Source of the DNA: Candidatus Omnitrophota bacterium
Lineage (GTDB): Bacteria; Omnitrophota; JACPQZ01
NCBI GenBank assembly: GCA_016190205.1
Contig: JACPQZ010000076.1
Coordinates: forward strand, 1 to 64,000
DNA: 64,000 bases
Direction: 5' to 3'
Shown: positions 42,133 through 50,828 of the stretch, one piece after another
Layout of the letters: each line of letters begins with the position of its first letter
Numbering within the stretch: the stretch's first letter is position 1
The notes under the pieces: model-generated
Database searches by the model: none
The model's input: only the letters and a program-made list of their open reading frames with translations
Told to the model about the DNA's origin: nothing
Position numbers and translations under genes: made by a program

Positions 42133-43094
42133 TCTCCGTGGGATTCTGGTTTGGGTTTGCGGCGCCTCCGGTGGAGGCCCTCTTTAACATCCAGCTCCGT
42201 ACCCCGGCCCACAACGGTGTCTTCGATCTCCTCTACAGGCAATCCGGGACCCGCTTCCGGTTCTGGAACGGCAGGTTCAACTTCTGCGGCCGGTTCAGGC
42301 GCCTTTTCGCTCTCGGCGGCCGGCGCCTCCGCTTGGGGAGCCTCCTCTGGAGCCTCCGGCGGCGCCTCTGGTTTTCCCTTATTCACCTTCACGTTGAGCC
42401 CTTTTTGATAGGCCGCCCACCCTTCCGCCGCGGCATCCGCCACGCAACGGACCAAGAGGGCGATGGAACGTATCGCGTCATCGTTACCCGGAAGCGGATA
42501 ATCGATAAGGTCGGGGTTGCAATTGGTATCCGCTATGGCCACCACGGGAATCCCCAGCTTGTTGGCCTCCTTGACCGCTATGATCTCCCGGGTGGGATCG
42601 ACCACGAACACGGCCCCGGGGAGCCTTCGCATCTCGATGATTCCATTCAAATAGCGCGTCAGCCGCGCCGCCTCGCGCTCAATCTGCGCGCTCTCCTTCT
42701 TGGTCAGGAACTTGAATACGCCTTCCTCCTTCATGCGCTGGATCTCTTCATACCGAGAAACGCTCCGGCGTATGGTCTGGTAATTTGTCAGAATGCCCCC
42801 CAGCCAGCGCTCGCTGACATAAAACATATGGCAGCGCTGGGCCTCGCGCACCACAATGTCCCGCGCCTGCGGTTTGGTCCCCACAAAAAGCACCGTACCC
42901 CCCTGGGACGTCAGGTCGATTAAAAACCGCTGGGCCTCCTGAATGGCGCGGTATGTCTTCTCAAGATCAATAATATACACCCCGCTGCGCTCGCCGAATA
43001 TAAACCGCTTCATCTTGGGATTCCAACGGTGCGTCAGGTGTCCAAAATGAACGCCCGCTGCCAAAAGATCCTTCATCGTAATGTTGCTTTCCAA
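42129..43094 (-). CDS. rpsB: 30S ribosomal protein S2 with a long acidic tail
   Basis: Residues 1-240 are normal S2: LLAAGVHFGHLTHRWNPKMKRFIFGERSGVYIIDL in outline, and PGAVFVVDPTREIIAVKEANKLGIPVVAIADTNCNPD. After about residue 240 comes an 80-residue tail rich in Ala, Pro and Glu (EAPPEAPEEAPQAEAPAAE) ending in a basic patch, [14 protein letters not shown]. The start is a TTG with a near-perfect AGGAGGTGAT upstream. It leads the rpsB-tsf-pyrH-frr operon. Confidence 0.96.
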   Translation of the reverse strand: MESNITMKDLLAAGVHFGHLTHRWNPKMKRFIFGERSGVYIIDLEKTYRAIQEAQRFLIDLTSQGGTVLFVGTKPQARDIVVREAQRCHMFYVSERWLGGILTNYQTIRRSVSRYEEIQRMKEEGVFKFLTKKESAQIEREAARLTRYLNGIIEMRRLPGAVFVVDPTREIIAVKEANKLGIPVVAIADTNCNPDLIDYPLPGNDDAIRSIALLVRCVADAAAEGWAAYQKGLNVKVNKGKPEAPPEAPEEAPQAEAPAAESEKAPEPAAEVEPAVPEPEAGPGLPVEEIEDTVVGRGTELDVKEGLHRRRRKPKPESHGE

Positions 43095-43141
43095 GCCATC
43101 ACCTCCTTTTTACGCAGTGTAAGTCGCTAAACGTGCCCCAT

Positions 43142-43170
43142 AGTATATCATATATAGCTCATATCAGAAA
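43142..43170 (-). promoter_or_regulatory. Probable rpsB promoter
   Basis: On the minus strand TATACT (43147-43142) is a good -10 element, 17 bases after the weak -35 TTTCTG (43170-43165). It lies about 48 bases upstream of the rpsB start codon in an AT-rich stretch. The -35 match is poor, so the call is tentative. Confidence 0.4.
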
Positions 43171-43195
43171 CCGGCTGAAAGATTTGGGACATAGT

Positions 43196-44998
43196 TTATA
43201 CCGACATCCCTTCGACCTGCATCTGATAAGCCTTCTGATATAACCCGCCTTTTTCCATCAGTTCCTCATGCGTGCCGACCTCCTGAATGCGGCCCCTTTC
43301 CAGCACAAAAATGCGGGAAGCCCGGCGTATGGTGGACAAGCGGTGCGCCACCACGAGACAGGTACGGTTGAGCATCAAGCGCTCGATCGCCTCCTGCACC
43401 AGACGCTCGCTCTCGGTATCCAGATGGGAGGTGGCCTCATCCAGAATGAGTATGGGCGGATCTTTTACCAGGGCCCGCGCAATAGAAAGCCTCTGCCTCT
43501 CCCCGCCCGAGAGCTTGACTCCCCGCTCGCCAATGATCGTGTCGTAGCCCCGAGGAAGCGCCTCAATAAAGCTGTGGGCGTTTGCCAAGCGGGCCGCGTG
43601 CTCGATTCTTACTTGATCAATCGCCAGGGCGCGTCCATACGCGATATTATTGCGTATGCTGTCGTTGAACAATATGGTTTCCTGCGTCACGATGCCGATC
43701 TGCTCGCGCAGGGATTTCACCGTGACGGCACGAACATCCCTTCCATCGATCAGGACGCGTCCCTCGGTGGGGTCGGAAAAACGCGGGATGAGATTTAAAA
43801 GCGTGGTCTTCCCCACGCCGCTGGGTCCCACGAAGGCCGCGATCTCTCCCTTGCGGATCTCACAGCTTACCCGGTCCAGCACCTTGCGCCTCCCCCCATA
43901 CGTAAAACTCACGTCCTCGAGCCTGATGTGCGAGGAGATAGGGGCAAGGGGCGCCGCATCCGGCGCCTCCTGAATCTCTATCTCCTCGTCCAGAAGCCCA
44001 AAGATACGCTTCCCGGCCGCCACGAGCTGCTGGTTGACGGCATGGCAGCGGGCGAGTCTCTTGACCGGCTTCATGAGCGATAGGAGGTAGACCACGAACG
44101 AGCCGAATATGCCCGCCGAGAGGCTCCCGGCCAGGACTTCCCGGCCGCCGTAATAGATGATGACCGCCCCGCACATCACGCCGGAAAGCTCCGTAAGAGG
44201 AGCGATGGCCGCCATCCGCTTGACGGTCTTCATGACGATTCCGACATAGGCCCTCGTCTCCTGCTTGAATTTCTCGATCTCGTACCGCTCCATGGAAAAT
44301 GCCTGAATGATGCGCATCCCCGAGATCGTCTCAAAAAGCCGGGACTGGATGTCGGCCATCTTCGATTGTTCCTGCGTGCTCAAAGATCGGAGGCGCCGCG
44401 TCACTGCAAGCACCGGGAGCATGATGAGCGGAAGGAGGACAAATGAGATGAGGGCCAGCCGCGCGTGGATGAGAAATACCATCACAAGGAACGAAACCAG
44501 CTGCACGCTTTGGAAAATAAGATCCGACAGATTTTCACTTACCGAATTCTTGACGAGCGCGACGTCATAGGTCACCCGCGAGGCGAGCTCCCCCGTGCGC
44601 TTGCGGCCAAAAAAGGGCATGGAGAGCGCGGCGAGCTTTTCATAGATGCGGTCCTGGAGATCTTTGGCAAGCCCCTGGGCGGTCTTATTCATGAGATACG
44701 ATTGACCAAAGAGGGCAAGCCCCTTCACCAGGAACATGCAGGGCACGAAGATCACCATGGCTTGTAGAAGCCACACGCGGTCGATCCCGTTTATTGCGCG
44801 CACCCCCTCCTCTACCCATGCCGGCATCGGCTGGGCAAAACGTATCGCCTGATCGGTCAAAACGCGGTCGATCACGATGGGGATGGTCCCCAACTCCGCC
44901 ACGCTGAACAGGTTGCCTGCCAACATGCAAAGGGAGGCGCCGATAAAACATCCCAGGTGCGGCCCAAGCAATCGCAGCAGCCTAATATAAACTTGCAC
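43196..44998 (-). CDS. msbA: MsbA-type lipid A / ABC exporter
   Basis: A 600-residue half-transporter: six membrane segments in residues 10-310 and a nucleotide-binding domain from about 350. The latter has Walker A VGPSGVGKTTLLNLI, Q loop VTQETILFNDS, signature LSGGERQRLSIARAL, Walker B ILILDEATS and the switch His in VVAHRLSTI. The fold and size match MsbA, which flips lipid A-core across the inner membrane. Divergent neighbours are the Gfo/Idh-lpxB operon, which supports this role, though other lipid exporters have the same layout. Confidence 0.85.
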   Translation of the reverse strand: MQVYIRLLRLLGPHLGCFIGASLCMLAGNLFSVAELGTIPIVIDRVLTDQAIRFAQPMPAWVEEGVRAINGIDRVWLLQAMVIFVPCMFLVKGLALFGQSYLMNKTAQGLAKDLQDRIYEKLAALSMPFFGRKRTGELASRVTYDVALVKNSVSENLSDLIFQSVQLVSFLVMVFLIHARLALISFVLLPLIMLPVLAVTRRLRSLSTQEQSKMADIQSRLFETISGMRIIQAFSMERYEIEKFKQETRAYVGIVMKTVKRMAAIAPLTELSGVMCGAVIIYYGGREVLAGSLSAGIFGSFVVYLLSLMKPVKRLARCHAVNQQLVAAGKRIFGLLDEEIEIQEAPDAAPLAPISSHIRLEDVSFTYGGRRKVLDRVSCEIRKGEIAAFVGPSGVGKTTLLNLIPRFSDPTEGRVLIDGRDVRAVTVKSLREQIGIVTQETILFNDSIRNNIAYGRALAIDQVRIEHAARLANAHSFIEALPRGYDTIIGERGVKLSGGERQRLSIARALVKDPPILILDEATSHLDTESERLVQEAIERLMLNRTCLVVAHRLSTIRRASRIFVLERGRIQEVGTHEELMEKGGLYQKAYQMQVEGMSV

Positions 44999-45128
44999 CG
45001 TCTAACACCTTTCTCCGGGGTCTTTTACAGGCTAGTTCTAAGAAAAACACGGGGCGTTGGTATCAACTGCCCACCTCGGCCCCGCACAGATGCAAATAAT
45101 CGCTAAGTCTAAGAGTTTAGCACAGTTA

Positions 45129-45157
45129 TTGACATTTGCCAAGTCCCTGTGATAGGC
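45129..45157 (+). promoter_or_regulatory. Possible promoter of the Gfo/Idh-lpxB operon
   Basis: A perfect -35 TTGACA at 45129-45134 is followed, after 17 bases, by ATAGGC, preceded by TGTG like an extended -10. The distance to the start codon is about 57 bases. The -10 match is weak. Confidence 0.35.
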
Positions 45158-45213
45158 TCTTAATCACCCAAGAGGAAGCTATCTACTAACGCAGTAACCA
45201 ACGTACACATAAC

Positions 45214-46176
45214 ATGTTACCAAGAATCGAAGGCAAGGGGATACCCATCGGGGTTGTGGGTGTAGGCCATCTGGGATTTCACCATGCCCGGATCCTCAAG
45301 AAAACCCCCGGGGCAGAGCTCATCGGTATCGCAGATACCAATCCCAGCCGCCTCCAGTGGGTCTCGCGCAAGCTCGGGTGTCGCGCCTTTTCCTCGCCCG
45401 AGGAGCTCCTTGGGCGGGTCAAGGCGGTCACGATCTGTGTCCCCACCGCGAGCCACCATGCGGCCTCGCTCCCCTTTCTAAAGGCCGGAGTGCATACATT
45501 CATAGAGAAGCCCATTACGCGCGATCTCAAGGAAGCGGATGACTTAATCCGCGAGGCCCGGGCCATGAACGTACTGCTCGAGGTCGGCCATGTGGAACGC
45601 TTTAACCAGGCTGTCCAGGCGCTGGCGCAGTACCCGGGCCGCGTGTACTTCATCGAGTGCCACCGCTTGAGCCCCTTTAAAAAGCGCAGCCTGGATATCG
45701 GGGTCACCCTGGACCTCATGATACATGATATCGATATCATCCTGGGGCTCATACCGTCTCCGCTGGTCTCGATCGAAGCGGTGGGGGCGCGCGTTCTGAC
45801 CCAGCAGGAAGACATCGCGAACGCCAGACTCCGGTTTGAGAATGGTTGTATCGCAAACATCACCACGAGCCGTTTGACCCACCGCGCCATGCGGAAAATT
45901 CGCATATTTCAGGAAAACTGCTACATCTCGATTGATTATGCCCGGCAGGCGGCCGCGGTATACCATAAGGAATCAAACCGCATCGTTTCGCGCAAAATTA
46001 GGATCCGCCGGCGGGAGCCCTTACGGCTCGAACTCGCCCATTTTGTCAGCGAGGTCGCCCAACACAACGGCGTGCCCCGCGGGGCCGGGGCCGTGGATAC
46101 CAAGGCCCGTGATGCCCTGGCTACGGCCATCGAGATAACGCGGCAGATCGCACAGGCGCCGCATACCGCCGCTTAA
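45214..46176 (+). CDS. Gfo/Idh/MocA family NAD(P)-dependent oxidoreductase
   Basis: A 320-residue enzyme with Rossmann motif GVVGVGHLGFHHARI, the EKP motif (FIEKPITRDLKEAD) and the substrate-side HDIDIIL His/Asp. It precedes lpxB by 3 bases. In some diderms, GnnA, a member of this family, oxidises the 3-position of UDP-N-acetylglucosamine so that an amide-linked lipid A can be built. Such a role here is inferred only from context, since no GnnB-like aminotransferase gene is seen. Confidence 0.88.
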   Translation: MLPRIEGKGIPIGVVGVGHLGFHHARILKKTPGAELIGIADTNPSRLQWVSRKLGCRAFSSPEELLGRVKAVTICVPTASHHAASLPFLKAGVHTFIEKPITRDLKEADDLIREARAMNVLLEVGHVERFNQAVQALAQYPGRVYFIECHRLSPFKKRSLDIGVTLDLMIHDIDIILGLIPSPLVSIEAVGARVLTQQEDIANARLRFENGCIANITTSRLTHRAMRKIRIFQENCYISIDYARQAAAVYHKESNRIVSRKIRIRRREPLRLELAHFVSEVAQHNGVPRGAGAVDTKARDALATAIEITRQIAQAPHTAA

Positions 46177-46179
46177 AGT

Positions 46180-47331
46180 ATGGCTCCCCCTCCCCAAGGC
46201 AACTCCCTTTTTCTGGTCGCGGGTGAGCCCAGCGGTGATCTCATGGGGGCACTCCTGGCCCGGGAACTGAAGGAGATCGACCCCGCGGCGCGGCTCTACG
46301 GCATGGGGGGACCCAAGATGCAGGCGGAGGGTGTTGCAATCGTCCGCGATCTCACCCAGCACGCTGTCGTAGGCTTTTTAGAGGTCCTCAAACACCTCCC
46401 CCACTTTTTGAAAACGCTCAAGGCCCTGGTGCAGGAGGTCGAACGCCTGAAACCCCGTGCGGTCATCCTGATTGATTACCCCGGCTTCAATTTAAGACTC
46501 GCGCATGAGCTCAAGAAAAGGGGCATCCGAGTCATCTACTTCATCAGCCCGCAGATCTGGGCCTGGCGCCGGGACAGGGTGAAGAAGATTGCGCGCCGCG
46601 TGGATAAGATGATCTGTCTCTTTGAGTTCGAGGTCCCCCTTTACGAAAGCCAGGGGCTCCCGGTCCGCTGCGTCGGCCATCCCTTTCTCGATATCGTCCG
46701 CACCCCATGGACCCCCGCTCAAGCGAGGCGCGAGCTAGGCCTTCAGGAAGGTATCCGCACGATCGGCCTCCTTCCCGGCTCCCGCGAAAACGAAATCAGG
46801 CGCCACCTGCCCGTTCTTATCCAGTCCGCCGGCCTTTTGGTAAAGCGCATCGGACCCTGCCAGTTCGTGATTTCCCAATCTGAAGGCACCGACAGAGATC
46901 TCTTCACGCGCGTCTTAAGCGAGAAGGACTCCTCCCGCTTCCGGCTCATACAGGGACATTTCTTGGATCTGGTGAACTCGTGCGACTTCATAGTGACTGC
47001 GAGCGGCAGCGCCACGCTCATTACCGGCATCCTGGAAAAACCCATGATTGTCATTTACCGGGTGGGATTTTTGACGGCGCTGCTCGCGCGCCTATTCATA
47101 ACCATTCCCCATATAGGATTGGTGAACGTGGTGGCGGGTAAGACGATAGTCCCAGAGCTCCTCCAACAAAATGCCACACCCCAAAAGCTCGCAGGACTTG
47201 CGGCTTCCATCCTGACCGACCCATCGCGCCTCGACGAGATGAAACAGTCTTTGCGCAAGGTGCGCGAACTGCTGGGCCAGCCGGGGGCCGCGCGCCGCGC
47301 CGCCCAGGAGGTTCTTTCCAGCCTATGTTGA
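46180..47331 (+). CDS. lpxB: Lipid A disaccharide synthase
   Basis: Joins UDP-2,3-diacylglucosamine and lipid X to the disaccharide. The 383 residues show the GT19 blocks VAGEPSGDLMGALLARELKE, GMGGPKMQAEG, DYPGFNLRLAHELKKRG, YFISPQIWAWR, and in the C-terminal domain LLPGSRENEI and DFIVTASGSATL. It forms an operon with the Gfo/Idh gene and the MORN protein, which it overlaps by seven bases. Confidence 0.96.
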   Translation: MAPPPQGNSLFLVAGEPSGDLMGALLARELKEIDPAARLYGMGGPKMQAEGVAIVRDLTQHAVVGFLEVLKHLPHFLKTLKALVQEVERLKPRAVILIDYPGFNLRLAHELKKRGIRVIYFISPQIWAWRRDRVKKIARRVDKMICLFEFEVPLYESQGLPVRCVGHPFLDIVRTPWTPAQARRELGLQEGIRTIGLLPGSRENEIRRHLPVLIQSAGLLVKRIGPCQFVISQSEGTDRDLFTRVLSEKDSSRFRLIQGHFLDLVNSCDFIVTASGSATLITGILEKPMIVIYRVGFLTALLARLFITIPHIGLVNVVAGKTIVPELLQQNATPQKLAGLAASILTDPSRLDEMKQSLRKVRELLGQPGAARRAAQEVLSSLC

Positions 47332-48572
47332 AAACTGTCCTCGCGATCATGATCGCCCTCCATTTACTTAGCTCCTGGACAGAGGCCCAAGAGGATGGCG
47401 TCGCGCTTGAGCCGCCGCAGACGGAAGACACAGCAACCCCTCTCAGCGCCCAGGACATGGGCGCGGCGTCCGAGAGCCCCGAGGGCGAAGAGGCCCTCCC
47501 GGAGGCCCCACCCGAGGCCCCTCGAGAAGGCGTCATAGAAATCTTCTACGATTCCGGCGCCCTGCGCGGGAAACTCTCATACCAGGCCGGGGTCTTAAAC
47601 GGAATGAGCTTTTATTACTACATCACGGGCGAGCTTAAGGCGGAGCGCGAATTTAAAGATGGACTGCGTGAGGGGACGTCTCGGTCCTATCATCGAAACG
47701 GCCAGGTCTTTACCGAGGAGGCATTCAGCCAGGACAAACCGGCTGGTCCTTCCAAGAGATATTTCGAGGACGGCACCCTCGAAGAAGAAAAAGAATTCGA
47801 GGGCGGGGTTCCGCACGGAACGGCCAGGAGCTGGCACGCAAACGGGAACCTCAAATCAGAGGCCTCGTATAAACAAGGCCTGCTGGAGGGGACGATGAAA
47901 CGCTATTACGAAAGCGGCGCCCTCCTCGAAGAGGCGCCTTATGCGAATGACAAACTTGACGGCGTCCTGCGCAGTTTCTTCGAGACAGGCGGGCTGTACG
48001 CGGAAATGGAATACGCAGAAGGCGTGCTGAATGGTCTACACAAGATCTACGATGAGGCGGGAATCCTGCGCCGGGTGTGGCGATATGAAGATAATGTCCC
48101 CTCGGGAGTCAGCAGGGAGTACGACGCGGAAGGGAGACTGGAGGCCGAATGGCGTTACTCGGATGGAGAGCGGGACGGGATATCCAAAACCTATTACGAA
48201 GACGGAACGCCCCGGGCGGAATGGAACTACCTCAAGGGGCGCCTGAACGGTTTAAGCCGCATCTACGACAAGAAAGGTATCCTGCAGGAAGAGCGCATGT
48301 ACGCCGAAGATGTCCGGCACGGCCTCTCGCGGCAGTTTGCAATGGGCGGAAGCCTCGTGATTGAACAGGAATACGCGGACGGAAAACCTGCCAATCCTCC
48401 TCGCCTCATCCGGCCAGGTACAGAAGCGCCCGAGCCCGTAACACCTCCAGAGACAGCGCCTGCTACGGAATCCAAAGTTACGCCCGGACTCGCGACAACT
48501 CCTGAAGAACCTTCTTCCACCAAACCGGGAACAACAGCGCCGCCTTCGGAAACCGAAGCGTCTCGCCAATAA
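47325..48572 (+). CDS. Exported MORN-repeat (YwqK-like) protein
   Basis: A 415-residue exported protein with signal peptide (LAIMIALHLLSSWTEAQE). Residues about 65-345 contain about eleven repeats of the YY-x-G-x-L/EGxxKxYYExG type, the MORN_2/YwqK pattern, forming an elongated beta solenoid. The last 70 residues are Pro/Thr/Glu-rich and probably disordered. The family name (toxin-antitoxin YwqK antitoxin) reflects early annotation and says nothing about function here. It overlaps lpxB, so it may serve the envelope. Confidence 0.85.
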   Translation: MLKTVLAIMIALHLLSSWTEAQEDGVALEPPQTEDTATPLSAQDMGAASESPEGEEALPEAPPEAPREGVIEIFYDSGALRGKLSYQAGVLNGMSFYYYITGELKAEREFKDGLREGTSRSYHRNGQVFTEEAFSQDKPAGPSKRYFEDGTLEEEKEFEGGVPHGTARSWHANGNLKSEASYKQGLLEGTMKRYYESGALLEEAPYANDKLDGVLRSFFETGGLYAEMEYAEGVLNGLHKIYDEAGILRRVWRYEDNVPSGVSREYDAEGRLEAEWRYSDGERDGISKTYYEDGTPRAEWNYLKGRLNGLSRIYDKKGILQEERMYAEDVRHGLSRQFAMGGSLVIEQEYADGKPANPPRLIRPGTEAPEPVTPPETAPATESKVTPGLATTPEEPSSTKPGTTAPPSETEASRQ

Positions 48573-48578
48573 GGCGCT

Positions 48579-50624
48579 TTATGCGGAGAAGTCGGCTAAG
48601 ATTTGAGCCGCCTGTTCGACCTCTTCGCGGGTAGCAGCGTCCCGAATAACGGCAAGCCCGCCTTCCAAAACGTGCTTAATATGATCCACCGAAATGGAGA
48701 TGATGCGGCGGTATTTCGGGTCAGGGTCAGGTACATAGCCCGGATCGGAAATGACATAGTGGAGAGTCTCTCCTTTCCAGATACGGGATAGATATTCCTC
48801 GACCCTGGCCACCCTGATCCGGTTCTCAAGCGCCACGTCCTCAAGCTCAAGGATGTCACAACCCTGGCGCTTTAGTTCCTCACGCAGACCGGAGCTCGCC
48901 TTTGGCAGGGCAGCCGCCACGTGCTCAAGTTCGATGAGGCCCTGGGCCCTCAGGGCTTGAATGAGCGCAACCGACTCCACTCCCACAGCTACAACGTTAA
49001 GAGCCTTTCGTGGCTTTACATCCCCCTCACCTAGAAGAATTCCTCGCCGGGCCGCCGCTTCCCTGATGAGTTCGAGCGCCGGGACGGGGCTCCTTTGAGC
49101 ACCGCTTTCCGCGCTGACCGCCGCGACCACCTCATCCGCTGAAACCAACACATAGGGAGGCACCGGTTCCAGAAGATGGCTTGCCACCGAAATCACGCCG
49201 TCGCCGGATTGCGGGGCCGCAGGTTCGCTGCGAGCAACCATTTTCTGAAGGAAGACCAGTTCCTTATTCGCTGAACCAAGGTTCTTGCTTTGGAAATCAG
49301 GGTGTTGTTCAGCCGCGCGGGCAAGCATGCGCCAAATGTCCCCCTCCGTCGAAGCAGTAATGTTCTCGTGTTTCAAATCTTCAGGCATATTCCTCAAAAG
49401 AACAACGACTGCGTGCGGATCGACATTGTACGTGAGCCAGTAGACGTAGAGTTGTTCACATATCTTTATATCGCGTTGGCTAAGGTGTCTCATAGTTCTT
49501 TTGTATCCTACTTCTCCTTCTCCCCCGGCGCCAGAGGAGAATAACAACTTTCCATCCGCAACGGCATACGCCTTATCCTTAATTTGCGAAACTCCCCAGC
49601 TCAATATCCACGCGAGGTCATTAAAGGAATCTGCCGGCGCGCCCGCCTCCGTCATCCCATCCCCCCGGGCCACTTCCATGAGTCCATCGCCTTCTACACG
49701 ATCCACAATCTCGCGCTGCAGCTGTTCGAGTTCCGTAAGCGTCGAAATGATTTCTGGAGTCGCTGGAACAACCGGGATAGGTACTGCGAAGTGCTTAAGA
49801 TAATAGAGCGAATTATGAATAATGTAAATAACAACGTCGCTCTCCTCGATGCGCGCGCGCTGCAACAACAACCTCACAGCTTTGTTTACTTCAGCTTGGA
49901 CCCTATGCAGGTTACGGTGTTGGACGAAACCCAGGCCATAGGCAACGGCGGCCCGGACCTTGACGTCATCGTCATTCAAAAATGTGTCCAGCTCCTGCCA
50001 ATCAACAGAGTACAAGACATGGTATTGCCATAAAACAACCCGTCCCAGCGCTTGAGCGACTCGATCCCAATCCCGCTCCGCAAGAAACATTGCTAACCTA
50101 TGATTTCTTTTTAAAATCACTTCATTCTCCGGATCGCCCACTCCGTCACCCTGCGCAGCAGGCTTCCGGGCAGACGGGTCCAGGATATTTACATACACGC
50201 CGTCTCCAAAAGGGCCCTCGGTTTGGATGGAAGCAGGCTCGGGATAAGAAGAGACCAGAAAACGAACGGGGTTGGCATCCAGAGCGGCGGTGACCAGAAC
50301 ACCACCCTCTTTAATCTCGAATGAAGCGTCCTCCAAGGCAGTGCCCTTGACCAGAGGGCCTATATCGGGAAAATCCTGTGTGAGATGAACACGTCCCGGT
50401 ACAAGCGAAAACCCGGGTTCCTGTGCCAGGGCCCTCTCGTGAAGTTCAGTTAAAACCGTGAAGGTCCGTAACTCCTGCGAGAAACCCCTAAGCTTTTGAA
50501 ACGCAGATTCGGATGCGAGATAGTGGGGGGAAAAATCAGAGGCCACACCTGGTGAGACATTGCCCAGGAAGAGAGTAGTAAACAACAAACAAACGGATAT
50601 CGGTTTTTTGAGGCAGTCTTTCAT
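48579..50624 (-). CDS. Large exported protein of unknown function
   Basis: A 681-residue protein with a signal peptide (ISVCLLFTTLFLGNVSPGVAS). The central part contains a HEAT-like segment (LNDDDVKVRAAVAYGLGFVQHRN) and other amphipathic helices. The last 200 residues look like an alpha/beta domain (VVAVGVESVALIQALRAQG, LHYVISDPGYVPD, SISVDHIKHVLEGG). No known catalytic motif is found and I cannot assign a family. The 3' end almost meets the convergent MORN gene. The start codon lies in a 7-bp hairpin (CATACCG/CGGTATG, 50622-50640). Confidence 0.7.
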   Translation of the reverse strand: MKDCLKKPISVCLLFTTLFLGNVSPGVASDFSPHYLASESAFQKLRGFSQELRTFTVLTELHERALAQEPGFSLVPGRVHLTQDFPDIGPLVKGTALEDASFEIKEGGVLVTAALDANPVRFLVSSYPEPASIQTEGPFGDGVYVNILDPSARKPAAQGDGVGDPENEVILKRNHRLAMFLAERDWDRVAQALGRVVLWQYHVLYSVDWQELDTFLNDDDVKVRAAVAYGLGFVQHRNLHRVQAEVNKAVRLLLQRARIEESDVVIYIIHNSLYYLKHFAVPIPVVPATPEIISTLTELEQLQREIVDRVEGDGLMEVARGDGMTEAGAPADSFNDLAWILSWGVSQIKDKAYAVADGKLLFSSGAGGEGEVGYKRTMRHLSQRDIKICEQLYVYWLTYNVDPHAVVVLLRNMPEDLKHENITASTEGDIWRMLARAAEQHPDFQSKNLGSANKELVFLQKMVARSEPAAPQSGDGVISVASHLLEPVPPYVLVSADEVVAAVSAESGAQRSPVPALELIREAAARRGILLGEGDVKPRKALNVVAVGVESVALIQALRAQGLIELEHVAAALPKASSGLREELKRQGCDILELEDVALENRIRVARVEEYLSRIWKGETLHYVISDPGYVPDPDPKYRRIISISVDHIKHVLEGGLAVIRDAATREEVEQAAQILADFSA

Positions 50625-50768
50625 ACCGTGGGGCGGTATGAACTAAAGAAATGGAATGTTCTGAGCGTGGGGGCGGGGTTTGGCATCTCTAGTGGTTAAT
50701 TCTAAAATACAAAATTGCCTTAGTCAAGTAGAAACTTTTGTAACACACAAAAACAATATGAAAATTAC

Positions 50769-50809
50769 AACACGAAGGCCAACCGTAACTTACGGCTGGC
50801 CTAGGTGTT
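50769..50809 (-). terminator. Rho-independent terminator of glnA
   Basis: On the minus strand AGGCCAGCCGTAA and TTACGGTTGGCCT form an 11-13 bp stem extended by AACAC/GTGTT, followed by a T-rich run (GTAATTTTCATATTGTTTT). It lies 20-60 bases after the glnA stop. The rest of 50641-50828 shows no gene. Confidence 0.8.
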
Positions 50810-50828
50810 GTTGAGCCTTAAATTGAAC

